Shown here in pieces: positions 41,771 through 50,982 of a stretch of DNA of 64,000 nt. This DNA is from GCA-2861595 sp035525365 (GTDB taxonomy: Bacteria > Actinomycetota > Acidimicrobiia > Acidimicrobiales > GCA-2861595), in assembly GCA_035525365.1 (NCBI GenBank), contig DATLEK010000115.1, positions 8,245 through 72,244 of the forward strand, in the 5' to 3' direction. The notes beneath the pieces were generated by a model. The model worked only from the letters and a program-made list of their open reading frames with translations, was not told the origin of the DNA and did no database searches. Position 1 is the first letter of the stretch; every line of letters begins with the position of its first letter. Made by a program: the position numbers and the translations under genes.

Positions 41771-42978
41771 GACCGTGCCACAGGTGCCCCCACCTGCCAC
41801 GTGCCGCCGAGGGAGACGAAGCCGTAGGTCTCCCGGGGCTCACCCGCCTCCACGTCGAAGCGGAGGGCATGCTTGAGGAAGTCGTAGGTGTGCAGGCACG
41901 AGTGGTCGACGATCGACGCCGACAGGTCGTAGGTGCCGGGCAGGAGCAGCAGGCGATCGACGTGGAAATCGATGTGGCCTTCGCCTTCCAGACTGTCGGG
42001 TACGCAGTCGCCGGCCCGCGTGTTGGGGCCGGCCACGTTGGTGCCGTCCAAAGTGTTGACGGGGACGAAGAAGACCGGTTGCTCGATGCGCTCGGTGAAG
42101 TTGTAATGGACCCGAATGGTCACGGCTTCGCCGGTGCGCACAACCTGAACGGGAGTACCCGAAGCGTTGAGCACCTCGAGCCGCTGGACTCGTCCCTCGC
42201 CTGAACCCCAGCGGGTGGTTCCCGTCTCCTCGTTCACCTCCCGGTCGGCCTGCAGCGCCCCGGTGTACTCATCCACCACGGCCCTAGCGGGACCGAGCAT
42301 CTTGACCTTGCCGTGCTCGAGCCAGGCCACCTTGTCGCACAGGTTGTGGACCGCCACCATGCTGTGGGAGACGAGCACGATCGTCTTGCCCGCCTCGCGG
42401 AGATCGGCGAACTTCTCGTTGCACTTGCGCTGGAAGGCCTCGTCACCGACGGCCAGCACCTCGTCGACCAACAACACATCCGGGTCGACGTTGATGGCCA
42501 CCGAGAACCCGAGACGTACGTACATGCCCGAGGAGTAGTTCTTGACCGGTTGATCGATGAACTGCTCCACGCCGGCAAAGGCGACGATCTCGTCGAACTT
42601 CTCCGCCACCTCCTTCTGGCGCAACCCCAGGATGGAAGCGTTGAGGAACACGTTCTCCCGCCCGGATAGCTCCGGGTGAAAACCTGCACCCAGCTCCAAA
42701 AGCGCCGAGACCTTCCCATTGACCGTGATGCTGCCCACATCCGGGCGCAGGATCTTCGCCATGCACTTCATGAGGGTGCTCTTGCCGGACCCGTTCTCGC
42801 CGATGAGACCGAAGGTGGTACCAGCGGGAACCTCGAGTGAAACGTCCCGCACAGCCCAGAACTCCTCGACGACGGCGCGCCGCCGGCGCATGAGGGCGGC
42901 CTTCAGCGACTGGTTGCGTTCGTGGTAGAGGCGGAAGCGCTTCGAGACGCCGTCGACGAGGACACTGGGCTCGCTCAC
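41767..42978 (-). CDS. wzt: Polysaccharide ABC transporter ATPase with C-terminal Wzt-like domain
   Basis: The 403-residue protein has an ATPase domain at about residues 1-245: GLIGENGSGKSTLMK (Walker A), LELGAGFHPELSGRENVFLN, VKNYSSGMYVRLGFSVAI (signature), and VLLVDEVLAVGDEAFQ (Walker B), as in Wzt/TagH. After residue 245 a beta-rich extension of about 150 residues (VQRLEVLNASGTPVQVVRTGEAVTIRVHYNF...) matches the Wzt C-terminal carbohydrate-binding domain, which in O9a-type systems recognises the modified glycan terminus. GTG 42978 overlaps the permease stop (GTGA). Confidence 0.93.
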   Translation of the reverse strand: MSEPSVLVDGVSKRFRLYHERNQSLKAALMRRRRAVVEEFWAVRDVSLEVPAGTTFGLIGENGSGKSTLMKCMAKILRPDVGSITVNGKVSALLELGAGFHPELSGRENVFLNASILGLRQKEVAEKFDEIVAFAGVEQFIDQPVKNYSSGMYVRLGFSVAINVDPDVLLVDEVLAVGDEAFQRKCNEKFADLREAGKTIVLVSHSMVAVHNLCDKVAWLEHGKVKMLGPARAVVDEYTGALQADREVNEETGTTRWGSGEGRVQRLEVLNASGTPVQVVRTGEAVTIRVHYNFTERIEQPVFFVPVNTLDGTNVAGPNTRAGDCVPDSLEGEGHIDFHVDRLLLLPGTYDLSASIVDHSCLHTYDFLKHALRFDVEAGEPRETYGFVSLGGTWQVGAPVARS

Positions 42979-43799
42979 AGCTCTTCGGCCAATTTGCCCT
43001 CGAGGCGGCCGAACAGCCGCATCCCGCCGAAGAGCGACAGGACGGATACCACGACCAGATAGGCCAGGATCCTCACCGACGGGGCCTGGAGGTCGTAGAG
43101 GATGGCACGGAAGGCCTCGACGAAGTCCACCATGGGGTTCAGGTGGAACAAGGCGCGAACCGGCAGGTCGTTGCCGAAGATCTCCGCCCGCTCCGGAACG
43201 AAGGGGAGGGGGTACACGATCGGGGTCAGGTAGAACCACACCTGGAACAGGATGCCGACGAAGTGCTGAATGTCCCGGAAATAGACGTTGAGGACGCTGA
43301 AGGCCAGGGCCAGACCGGTCACGAACATGGCCAGCAGGACCATGAGCAGGATCGCCACCGGCAGCCAGGGCAGCACCATGTTCCCGAACACCACGAGTGC
43401 GACGGCGAGAAGCGCCATCTCGATGAGCAGCGAGACGATCCATGAGTTGACCTGGGCGATGACGAGCAGCTCCCGCGGGAAGTAGGTCTTCTTTATGAGG
43501 TTGGCGTTGCCGACCAGCGATCCCATCGACGCGGTCACGCCGTTGACGAAGAAGTTCCAAGGAAGGAGGCCGCACAGCAGGTAAAGCGAGAAGCTGTGAA
43601 GGTCGGTGGACTTCGATACCGGCGCCTCGATCCTCAGGAAGAACCGGAACACCAGGGTGAAGATCAACATGGTTGCCAGCGGGTTCAGTAGCGACCAGGT
43701 CCACCCCAGGACCGACCGCTTGTACTTGGACCGCAGCTCGCGCAGCGTCAGGTTGTTGAGCAGCTCTCGCGAGGACCTGTACTCGGCCAGCGTGGTCAC
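42975..43799 (-). CDS. wzm: Polysaccharide ABC transporter permease
   Basis: The 274-residue ABC-2-type permease has six membrane helices and family segments LTLRELRSKYKRSVLGWTWSLLNPLATMLIFTLVF, GLLPWNFFVNGVTASMGSLVGNANLIKKTYFPRELL, and FHLNPMVDFVEAFRAILYD. GTG 43799 gives the standard N-terminus for TagG/Wzm proteins. With the ATPase it exports an undecaprenyl-linked glycan across the membrane. It lies 50 bases after the double-glycosyltransferase gene, on the same strand. Confidence 0.93.
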   Translation of the reverse strand: MTTLAEYRSSRELLNNLTLRELRSKYKRSVLGWTWSLLNPLATMLIFTLVFRFFLRIEAPVSKSTDLHSFSLYLLCGLLPWNFFVNGVTASMGSLVGNANLIKKTYFPRELLVIAQVNSWIVSLLIEMALLAVALVVFGNMVLPWLPVAILLMVLLAMFVTGLALAFSVLNVYFRDIQHFVGILFQVWFYLTPIVYPLPFVPERAEIFGNDLPVRALFHLNPMVDFVEAFRAILYDLQAPSVRILAYLVVVSVLSLFGGMRLFGRLEGKLAEEL

Positions 43800-43849
43800 G
43801 GGTGCAGCCCTGTCATTCCGGCCCCAACGTAGTTGGCGGCCGCTCAGGG

Positions 43850-46576
43850 TCAGGGTCGAGGGGGACGACCCTTCAGCCTGGAACGGACGGAAGAAGCCAC
43901 TCGCCGCAGATTCGCCTCTATACGGGGCCGGCGCCGGCGGACGAAGTGCACCGCCCGGAGCCCCGTCGCCCGCAGTCCGTGGCGGTGGAGGCTTCGGGCC
44001 GTCTCGCCCGCCAGCGACCTGACCTGAAGGAGGCGGCCCCGGAGAAGGCGGGCGCGCCCCACGATCCGCCCGTCCGAGCCGCCAGAGTAAGCACCGCCGG
44101 TAACCGGCTGATCGTCCGGCTCCTCTACGTAGGCCTCGAGGGCAACGGGAGAGTACGGCTCGTCGTGGGAAACCGGCCGCCAACTGTCGGCCGGACGGGC
44201 AGAGCGCCTCTCCGGCCAGGAACCTTCGAGGATCTCCAGGTAACGGGCACCCTGAAGGTGGGGCGACCAGCGCAGCAGGGCGTCCCTGCGCGCCCGATGG
44301 CCGAGGCGCGCCCGCCGGCCTGAGTCGGTGACCATCGATCGCAACGCCGCCATCCACTCGTCAGGGGTGGCGGCGAGCAGGCCGTTTCGGCCTGTATCGA
44401 CGGCTTCGCGAAAGGCCTCGGTCGGCGATGCGATGGTGGGAGTGGCCGTGAGTGCGGCCTCCAGCCACTTGATGGCGCTCTTGGCTTCGTTGAACCGGCT
44501 CCCGGGTTCCAGCGGCGCGAGGTTCACGTCCAGGTCGCGCAAGACGGTGGGAAGTTCCCGCCAAGGGAGGAACGGCATCCGATGGACGCGCTGGCCGAAC
44601 ACGTCCAGTGCAGGTGAGGTGCGGAGCAGGCCGCCGAGCCACAGCTCGACCTCGAGCCGCTCGCTCATCAGGTCGGCGACAAGCGGCTCCACCATCCGCC
44701 AGTCCCGGTCGTGGGTGTCGGTGCCGCTCAGGTACCCGATCCGAACGGGCCCCGGCGCCCGGGGCCGGCCCAGCGCCACATCCGCGGCCCTAGCCATCTC
44801 CATGCCCACACCGTTGGCGAAGCGTGCCGATGGCAGGCCCACGACTTCTTCGGCATGACGGCACAGCAAGTCGGTGCTACCGATGAAGACGTCGCAGGCT
44901 TCCATCGTCGTGCGGTAGCGGCGCACACCTTCGAGCCACAGATCCGCCTCGGCCCCCTCGAGAATGGCCATAGCGGGAATCTCCGCTTGCAGGTCAGGAT
45001 CGAAGATGAGGTCATCCACGTCGAAGAAGACCGGTGTCCCGCCGGCACGGACAGTCGTGATCAGCTCGAGGATCTGGTCGGTGGCGGGGACGCGGTAGAC
45101 CACCACGGCGTCAGCCATGACGGCCAGATCCATCGCCGTCGGATCGCGGTAGTGGTGAACGTCGCAGTGGACACCGAGCTGGGCCAGCGCCTCTGCCGGA
45201 AGACGGGCCCGGTATCGCAACGGCGCACCTTCGATCCCCACGATGAACAGGACCCTTTGGACGCGTCGGGATCGTCCGACGTTACCGACATCCGCGCGCC
45301 CGTCCTTGGCCGCGTCAACGGCCGGCGCACTTCGGGTCTCGGCCAACTCTCGATAAATGGCGTCCAGACCGTCGAGTTGATCCGCCACCGACCGCACAGG
45401 GGCGGTGTGGCAGCCGGCTTTCAGGAGGTCGAGCAGGTCTTCCTCATCGAGGAGGCGGGTGAGGGCGCCGGCCAGTGCTTCCGCGTCCCCAGCGGGTACG
45501 ACGATCCCGTTGTGCTCGTCCTCGACCACCTCCTCGGGCCCCAGGGTGTCGGTGCAGACGACGGGAACACCCCTCGTCAGCGCCTCCCGCGTGATCAGCG
45601 AGTAGGTCTCCCGCATCACCGACGGCACCACCAGCACGTCGGTGGAGGCGAACACCATCTCGATGTCGCCCGGGTCGAATGCCGGCGCAACGGTCACCCA
45701 CGCGGAGTCGAGAGTCACGACGCCGGCATCGAGGAACGGCTGGATCCCGTAGGCCGTCAAATGCCACCCGGGCCGGTCTTCCAGCAGGCGTACGGCGTCC
45801 AGAAGGACGTGAGTTCCCTTCATCCGGTCGGGCCCGCCCGCATACGTGAGGCGCAACGGCCTTTGGCGCGCTGGCGAAGCCGGAACGGCCGCGGCGTCGG
45901 TTCTCACAATCGGGACAGCCAGCGCCTCCGGCTCGGCGTCAGGCACTCCGTTCTCGTCGACTCGCAGTCGGCTCTCGTCGATGCCGTTGGCGACCAACAC
46001 CTCGGCCTCGGCCCGCGACACAGCCAGGATCACATCGGCCCGCTCCAGGTGGCGGGCGAGCCTGGCCGTCCGCGAGTCCAACCACGGCCGATCGACATGG
46101 CATGAGCACACGCCACAGGAGACGACGAGGCAGCAGGGCCGGTATTCGGTGTCCACCAGGAACTGGCGGCCGCACAGCCACCAGAAATCGTGCATGGTCA
46201 CCACGACAGACGCGCCGGCGTCGGCCGCCGCCGCCACAAGCCCGGCCCCCAGTGACTGGAGGGAGTGGAGGTGCACGATGTCGGGCCGGACGGTATGGAG
46301 ATGGGAGGCGAAGTCGGCAGTCACCGCCGGATTGTCGAAGTTGGCTTCGTTGCTCCAGTCCGTCCACGGAGTCGTCACCATCCAACGAACCTCCATGCCC
46401 TCTTCGTCCACGTCTGTCCACGTGCTCAGCGGGGGCCGTTCTGCACCCAACCACCCGGCGTAGACGCTCACGTCGTGGCCCCTTCGCCGCAGGCCCTGGG
46501 CCTGGCGTTGCGGCGCGAGGGTCCCTCCACTCACGAAGTTGGGCGGGTAGTGGGCCGACACCACCAGGATCCGCAT
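43850..46576 (-). CDS. Protein with two tandem GT4-type glycosyltransferase domains
   Basis: The 908-residue protein starts at ATG 46576, supported by TACCAT nine bases upstream. Domain 1 (residues 1-410) is a typical GT4: MRILVVSAHYPPNFVSGGTL, TMHDFWWLCGRQFLVD, LTYAGGPDRMKGTHVLLDA, and PSVMRETYSLITREALTRGVPVV with the donor-binding Glu. Domain 2 (about 430-780) is more divergent: VLFIVGIEGAPLRYRARLPAEAL, DDLIFDPDL, RIGYLSGTDTHDRDW, and RFNEAKSAIKWLEAALTATPTI. The C-terminal 130 residues are Arg-rich and basic and may contact the membrane. It forms an operon with the ABC exporter. Confidence 0.85.
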   Translation of the reverse strand: MRILVVSAHYPPNFVSGGTLAPQRQAQGLRRRGHDVSVYAGWLGAERPPLSTWTDVDEEGMEVRWMVTTPWTDWSNEANFDNPAVTADFASHLHTVRPDIVHLHSLQSLGAGLVAAAADAGASVVVTMHDFWWLCGRQFLVDTEYRPCCLVVSCGVCSCHVDRPWLDSRTARLARHLERADVILAVSRAEAEVLVANGIDESRLRVDENGVPDAEPEALAVPIVRTDAAAVPASPARQRPLRLTYAGGPDRMKGTHVLLDAVRLLEDRPGWHLTAYGIQPFLDAGVVTLDSAWVTVAPAFDPGDIEMVFASTDVLVVPSVMRETYSLITREALTRGVPVVCTDTLGPEEVVEDEHNGIVVPAGDAEALAGALTRLLDEEDLLDLLKAGCHTAPVRSVADQLDGLDAIYRELAETRSAPAVDAAKDGRADVGNVGRSRRVQRVLFIVGIEGAPLRYRARLPAEALAQLGVHCDVHHYRDPTAMDLAVMADAVVVYRVPATDQILELITTVRAGGTPVFFDVDDLIFDPDLQAEIPAMAILEGAEADLWLEGVRRYRTTMEACDVFIGSTDLLCRHAEEVVGLPSARFANGVGMEMARAADVALGRPRAPGPVRIGYLSGTDTHDRDWRMVEPLVADLMSERLEVELWLGGLLRTSPALDVFGQRVHRMPFLPWRELPTVLRDLDVNLAPLEPGSRFNEAKSAIKWLEAALTATPTIASPTEAFREAVDTGRNGLLAATPDEWMAALRSMVTDSGRRARLGHRARRDALLRWSPHLQGARYLEILEGSWPERRSARPADSWRPVSHDEPYSPVALEAYVEEPDDQPVTGGAYSGGSDGRIVGRARLLRGRLLQVRSLAGETARSLHRHGLRATGLRAVHFVRRRRPRIEANLRRVASSVRSRLKGRPPRP

Positions 46577-46585
46577 GTCGGCCGG

Positions 46586-46591
46586 ATGGTA
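46586..46591 (-). promoter_or_regulatory. Leaderless-type -10 box before the double-GT4 gene
   Basis: TACCAT on the minus strand lies nine bases before ATG 46576, in the 39-bp divergent gap to the GT gene at 46616. Confidence 0.45.
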
Positions 46592-46615
46592 GCGGGGGCG
46601 CGATGATGCATCGCC

Positions 46616-49018
46616 ATGGAAAGTCCGCGCCGGCAGTCCGGTGTCAGCCCGCTCGTCACCGTCGTTCTCGTCCACACCGGCGAAGAGCCGGTGGACGCCG
46701 CCGCTCTCGCCGCCCTGGACGAGACCCGCTGGCCCGGTGGCGCCGGCCATGTCGTCGTCGTCGACTGTGCGGGGGCGAAGGACGGCAGAACGGGCCACGC
46801 ATCCGGTCGGCCGCCCGCCGGCGCTGAGTTGTCCGTGGTGCCGGCCGAGCCTGGTTGCGGTCTGGCCGCGGCCCGCAACCTCGGAGCCGCCGCCGCCGCC
46901 AGCCGCTACGTGGCGTTCCTGGCGGCCGGCGCAAAGCCGCCACCGGAATGGCTCGTAGCCGCAGTGGAGGTCTTCGACGGCGACGGGTCCGTCGCGTGCG
47001 TAGCCCCTGTGGTCGAGGGCGCCGGCGGGGGCCTTTCCTTCAGCGGTCATCCCGCCACCGCGTCCCCAGCCGCCGACGGTGGGTCCGAGGTGCTGTACCC
47101 CTCCAGCGAGGCGATGGTCCTGGTCCGCGAAACCTTCCTGGAGGCCGGCGGTTTCGATGCCGCCTACGACCGGTTCGGCGAGGAGATAGATCTCGGATGG
47201 CGGCTGTGGCTGCTGGGTCACCGGGTCCGCGCCTGCCCCGGCCCTGCTGTGTCGATCGCCGGCGTGGCCCGGCCTGCCGTCGAGGAGGGCCGCCGGCGGA
47301 TGATGGGGGAGCGCAACGCTCTCGCCACCATCTTCAAGCACTACGACGACCGCAGCCTGGCCGCCGCCCTACCGGCCGCCATCGGCCTCGGGTTGCGCCG
47401 CGGTTCGCTCGGCGGGGACGGGGACCTGCTGGCGGCGGCGCAGGGCGCCGACGCCTTCTTCGCGGCGTTGCCGGCGCTGAGGCGCCAGCGCGCCGCCGTC
47501 CAGGAGGGGCGCCAGCGCACCGACCAGGAGCTGGTCCGCCTGTTCCGTGTCGCCCTGCAGCCGGGTACCGACGATCCACGGTTGGCCGCAGCCCATCGAG
47601 CGGTCACAGAGGTCTTCAACCTGGCCGACAGGTTCGGAGGGCGGCGGAACATCGTGATCGTCACACCTGACGTGCTCAGCCCCAAGATGGCCGGCCCCGC
47701 CATCCGGGCGTGGAACATCGCTCAGGTGCTGTCCACCGAGCACGACGTGCAGCTCGTCACCATCACCGGTCTGTGCACCCTTATCTCGGACAGGTTCCCG
47801 GTACGGGCGGTCACCGACGACGAGCTGGAGGAGCTGGAGCGGTGGGCCGACGTCCTCATTCTCCAGGGATTCGTGCTCCAGGGCCGCCCTTTCCTGAGGG
47901 ACTCCCGCAAAGTTCTCGTCTTCGACGTCTACGACCCGCTGCACCTGGAGCAACTTGAGCTGGCACGGGACGAGGGCGACGGCGTGCGCCGCGGCTCGGT
48001 CCGCGTTGCCACCCGCGTCCTGAACGATCAACTCGTTCGGGGGGACTACTTCCTGTGTGCCAGTACCAAGCAGCGTGACTTCTGGCTCGGGCAGATGGCA
48101 GCGCTCGGGCGCATCAATCCGCTTACCTATGACGAGGACGAGACGATGGGCTCGCTCATCGGAGTCGTCCCCTTCGGCCTGCCCGCTGAGCCGCCCACGC
48201 TCAGCCGGCCGGCGCTCAAGGGTGTAGTTCCCGGCATAGAGGAAGGCGACGACGTCATCCTGTGGGGCGGCGGCATCTACAACTGGTTCGACCCGCTCAC
48301 CCTTGTCCAGGCTGTGGACCGCCTGCGCCGGCGCCGGCCGCGGGTTCGCCTCTTCTTCATGGGTCTCAAGCACCCCAATCCGAGCGTCCCCAAGATGCGG
48401 GTGGAGACGGCGACGCGAGAGCTGTCCGCCACCCTGGGCCTCACGGGAACCCATGTCTTCTTCAACGAAGGGTGGGTGGCCTACGACGACCGCCACAACT
48501 ACCTGCTCGACGCCGACATCGGAGTGAGCACCCACCTCGATCACGTGGAGACGGCCTTTTCCGCACGCACGCGAATTCTCGACTACGTGTGGGCCGCCCT
48601 TCCCGTGGTCGCCACGGACGGAGACGGCTTCGCCGACCTCATCGAGAGGGAATCCCTCGGAATAACCGTCCCACCCGGGGATGTGGAGGCGTTGGAGGAT
48701 GCCCTCTTCCGCCTACTCGACGACGAGGAGCTCGGGGCGATGTGCCGCAAGAACCTGGCGGCTGTACGGGTCCGCTTCGCCTGGCCGGAGGTGCTCGATC
48801 CTCTGCTGCGCTTCTGCCGCTTCCCCCGCCGGGCACCGGATCTTGCCGATCCCGAGATGCGGTCCTCCCTGGGTGGTGAGACAGCCAGACCACCCATGCG
48901 GGGTTGGCAGCGGGGCGACATCCGCGTGGCCGTCGATCACCTTCGCCGAGGAGGGGTCATGCTGGCCGGAAGGAAGGTACTGGCCCGGATGACGCGGACG
49001 ATCAACGCACCCCGTTGA
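46616..49018 (+). CDS. Fused GT2-like and GT4-like glycosyltransferase
   Basis: The 800-residue protein has an N-terminal GT2-like domain at about residues 10-240 (VTVVLVHTGEEPVDAAAL, GCGLAAARNLGAAAAASRYVAFLAAG, GGFDAAYDRFGEEIDLGWRLWLLGHRV). The canonical DxD is not clear in this domain, so it may be inactive or use another donor site. A helical linker follows, then a GT4-like part at about 340-770 (NIVIVTPDVLSPKMAGPAIRAWNIAQVL, VILWGGGIYNWFDPLTL, GVSTHLDHVETAFSARTRILDYVWAALPVVATDGDGFADLI). It is divergent from the double-GT4 gene. Its stop overlaps the next gene (TTGA). Confidence 0.82.
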   Translation: MESPRRQSGVSPLVTVVLVHTGEEPVDAAALAALDETRWPGGAGHVVVVDCAGAKDGRTGHASGRPPAGAELSVVPAEPGCGLAAARNLGAAAAASRYVAFLAAGAKPPPEWLVAAVEVFDGDGSVACVAPVVEGAGGGLSFSGHPATASPAADGGSEVLYPSSEAMVLVRETFLEAGGFDAAYDRFGEEIDLGWRLWLLGHRVRACPGPAVSIAGVARPAVEEGRRRMMGERNALATIFKHYDDRSLAAALPAAIGLGLRRGSLGGDGDLLAAAQGADAFFAALPALRRQRAAVQEGRQRTDQELVRLFRVALQPGTDDPRLAAAHRAVTEVFNLADRFGGRRNIVIVTPDVLSPKMAGPAIRAWNIAQVLSTEHDVQLVTITGLCTLISDRFPVRAVTDDELEELERWADVLILQGFVLQGRPFLRDSRKVLVFDVYDPLHLEQLELARDEGDGVRRGSVRVATRVLNDQLVRGDYFLCASTKQRDFWLGQMAALGRINPLTYDEDETMGSLIGVVPFGLPAEPPTLSRPALKGVVPGIEEGDDVILWGGGIYNWFDPLTLVQAVDRLRRRRPRVRLFFMGLKHPNPSVPKMRVETATRELSATLGLTGTHVFFNEGWVAYDDRHNYLLDADIGVSTHLDHVETAFSARTRILDYVWAALPVVATDGDGFADLIERESLGITVPPGDVEALEDALFRLLDDEELGAMCRKNLAAVRVRFAWPEVLDPLLRFCRFPRRAPDLADPEMRSSLGGETARPPMRGWQRGDIRVAVDHLRRGGVMLAGRKVLARMTRTINAPR

Positions 49019-50982
49019 CCACTGCGGTAATCGATCCGGCAACCCCGACGGGTTCAGCCCAGCCCGACTCAGAGCGGAAGAGGCGCGTTCCTCGGGCCCA
49101 CCTTCTGGTTCTGGCCGCCATCATCGCCGTGGGCCTGGCCCGAGGGCTGTTCTGGAGCTCGGTGACTCTGGTGTTCAACCCCATCGACGAGCACGCCCAC
49201 TTTGCGTATGTGGAGTCGATGGCCCGCCACCTCCGGCCGCCCGTGGTAGGGCGGGACCACTTGTCGCCCGAGGCGCTGGAACTGGCGAAGAGAACCAGGA
49301 CCGCGGAGTGGCGTTCGGCCCCGATTCCCCCGTCGCCTGAAGACGGGCGGTGGGGGCTCGTCCGCGATTCCTACGAAGGGGTGCAGGGGCCCGCCTACTA
49401 CGCCCTGATGGCCATCCCGTACCGGCTGGCCCACCCCTTCGGGGTGCTGACGTCGCTCTACGCGGTACGGGTGGCCACGGTGCTCCTGTCGCTGGTAGCG
49501 GTGCCGATCGCCTACCTCCTGGCTCGTGAGCTGTTCCCGTGGCGTGCCCAGGCATGGTTGGCCGCGCCGGCGCTGCTGGTCCTCCTTCAGGGCTTCAACG
49601 GGAACCTGGCCTCCATCACCAACGACGCTCTGGTGGTGCCTCTCGCCGGCGCCATCCTGCTCGCTGTCGTCTCCTGCCGCCGGAACGGATTTGGGCTCCG
49701 CAACGCCGTTCTCACGGGTGGCTTGGTCGGCCTCGGGCTGGTCACGAAGTCGAACATGCTCGGGATCACGCTGCTCGTAGCTGTTGGCGCGGGAGGGATC
49801 GCCGCCGTGCGGCGCGAGCCGCTGGCCCGGTTCGCCCGGTGGACGGCGGCTGGCGGGGCAACGGCGGCCGCAGTGACACTGCCGTGGCTGGCGTGGAACC
49901 TCTCCAATTACGGCGCTTTGAGCGCGACTGAGGAGGTCGACAAGATCACCGGCCCGCTCCAGCCCCATTTTCCCTTCAGCCTCGGGGGACTGCGCCTGCA
50001 CCTGCAGAGCGCCAGCGTGGGGTACTGGGACTTCCAGGTGGTGGCCGACACCCTCGGCCGCTACATGTGGATCTGGACGGGGGCGTCGCTGGCCCTCCTC
50101 GTCGCTGCTGTCGGCACCGTTCTATGGCGGCGTCGCCCCAGAGAGGCGGTCGCCCTCGGCTGGTTGGCTTCCTCCTGGTTCGTCACTCTGGCGTTGATGC
50201 TCCTCGTCATCTACGGGCTGTTCGGCGGGAAGAGCAGCGTCGTGGGCCGTCACCTCTACCCCGGTCTGGTGGCGTCTGTGGTCGTGATCGCCGCGGCCGC
50301 CTTCATCGTGGCCGGACGCTGGGGCGGATGGGCCGTACTGCTGGTGGTGGTCAACCTCGCTCTCACTTTCGAACAGCCGCTGGTGGACGCGCGCATCGAC
50401 CGTGACTACACCGCCGGGCTCTTCGGTCGGCTCGCTCCCGTCGTCGATCAAAGCTGGGGCGAGGGCCTCGTCGCTGCATCCTCGGTCCGGGTGTCGCCGC
50501 CGTGCCCGGCGTCTGCCTTCGCCCTCGCCTTCTCGGGCTCTCCGCCCCCCGCTCTCGATGTCCTCACCGCCACAGGCCCGGTGCAGGCGCCGCTCAGTGG
50601 CCAGCAGGGCAATGCCGCGCAGTACCTCGCGGTCTACACCCTGCCCGCTCCGACGACCTCCCCCTTCGAGGTAATGGTTGGAGGCGCGGCCCTGAGCGCC
50701 TCGGCTGACGACCGGGACCGCCACCTGGTGCTCACCGATCAACCCGGCGACCCTGTCGCAAGAGTGTTCTGCCCCAGGGACGACCCAAAGGTTTTCCGTT
50801 ACGCCCAGTTGTTCACTCCGGACCACCCGTCGTGGATCGGCTACCAGGACGTGAAGGCATGGCCGACGGCGTGGGCCTGGGTTGGCCGGCTTGCTCTGCT
50901 CGGGCTGCCCTTCCTGGCCGTGGTGGACCGCAGGCGACGAAAGAAACAGCCGGCGAGCGAGCTGCTTCACCCCCTTCCTTGA
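49015..50982 (+). CDS. Polytopic membrane protein, first of a tandem duplicate pair
   Basis: The 655-residue product starts at TTG 49015, which overlaps the previous stop as TTGA. It has about 11-12 membrane helices and a C-terminal soluble region with two Cys. The N-terminal helix is followed by FNPIDEHAHFAYVESMARHLRPPVVGRDHLSPEALE, where the Asp-Glu and His resemble the acidic first loop of GT-C enzymes. LLQGFNGNLASITNDALVVPL follows. The protein is a close paralogue of the next one. A polyprenyl-phosphate-sugar-dependent glycosyltransferase is likely by topology and context, but the family cannot be fixed by eye. Confidence 0.72.
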   Translation: MTTAVIDPATPTGSAQPDSERKRRVPRAHLLVLAAIIAVGLARGLFWSSVTLVFNPIDEHAHFAYVESMARHLRPPVVGRDHLSPEALELAKRTRTAEWRSAPIPPSPEDGRWGLVRDSYEGVQGPAYYALMAIPYRLAHPFGVLTSLYAVRVATVLLSLVAVPIAYLLARELFPWRAQAWLAAPALLVLLQGFNGNLASITNDALVVPLAGAILLAVVSCRRNGFGLRNAVLTGGLVGLGLVTKSNMLGITLLVAVGAGGIAAVRREPLARFARWTAAGGATAAAVTLPWLAWNLSNYGALSATEEVDKITGPLQPHFPFSLGGLRLHLQSASVGYWDFQVVADTLGRYMWIWTGASLALLVAAVGTVLWRRRPREAVALGWLASSWFVTLALMLLVIYGLFGGKSSVVGRHLYPGLVASVVVIAAAAFIVAGRWGGWAVLLVVVNLALTFEQPLVDARIDRDYTAGLFGRLAPVVDQSWGEGLVAASSVRVSPPCPASAFALAFSGSPPPALDVLTATGPVQAPLSGQQGNAAQYLAVYTLPAPTTSPFEVMVGGAALSASADDRDRHLVLTDQPGDPVARVFCPRDDPKVFRYAQLFTPDHPSWIGYQDVKAWPTAWAWVGRLALLGLPFLAVVDRRRRKKQPASELLHPLP

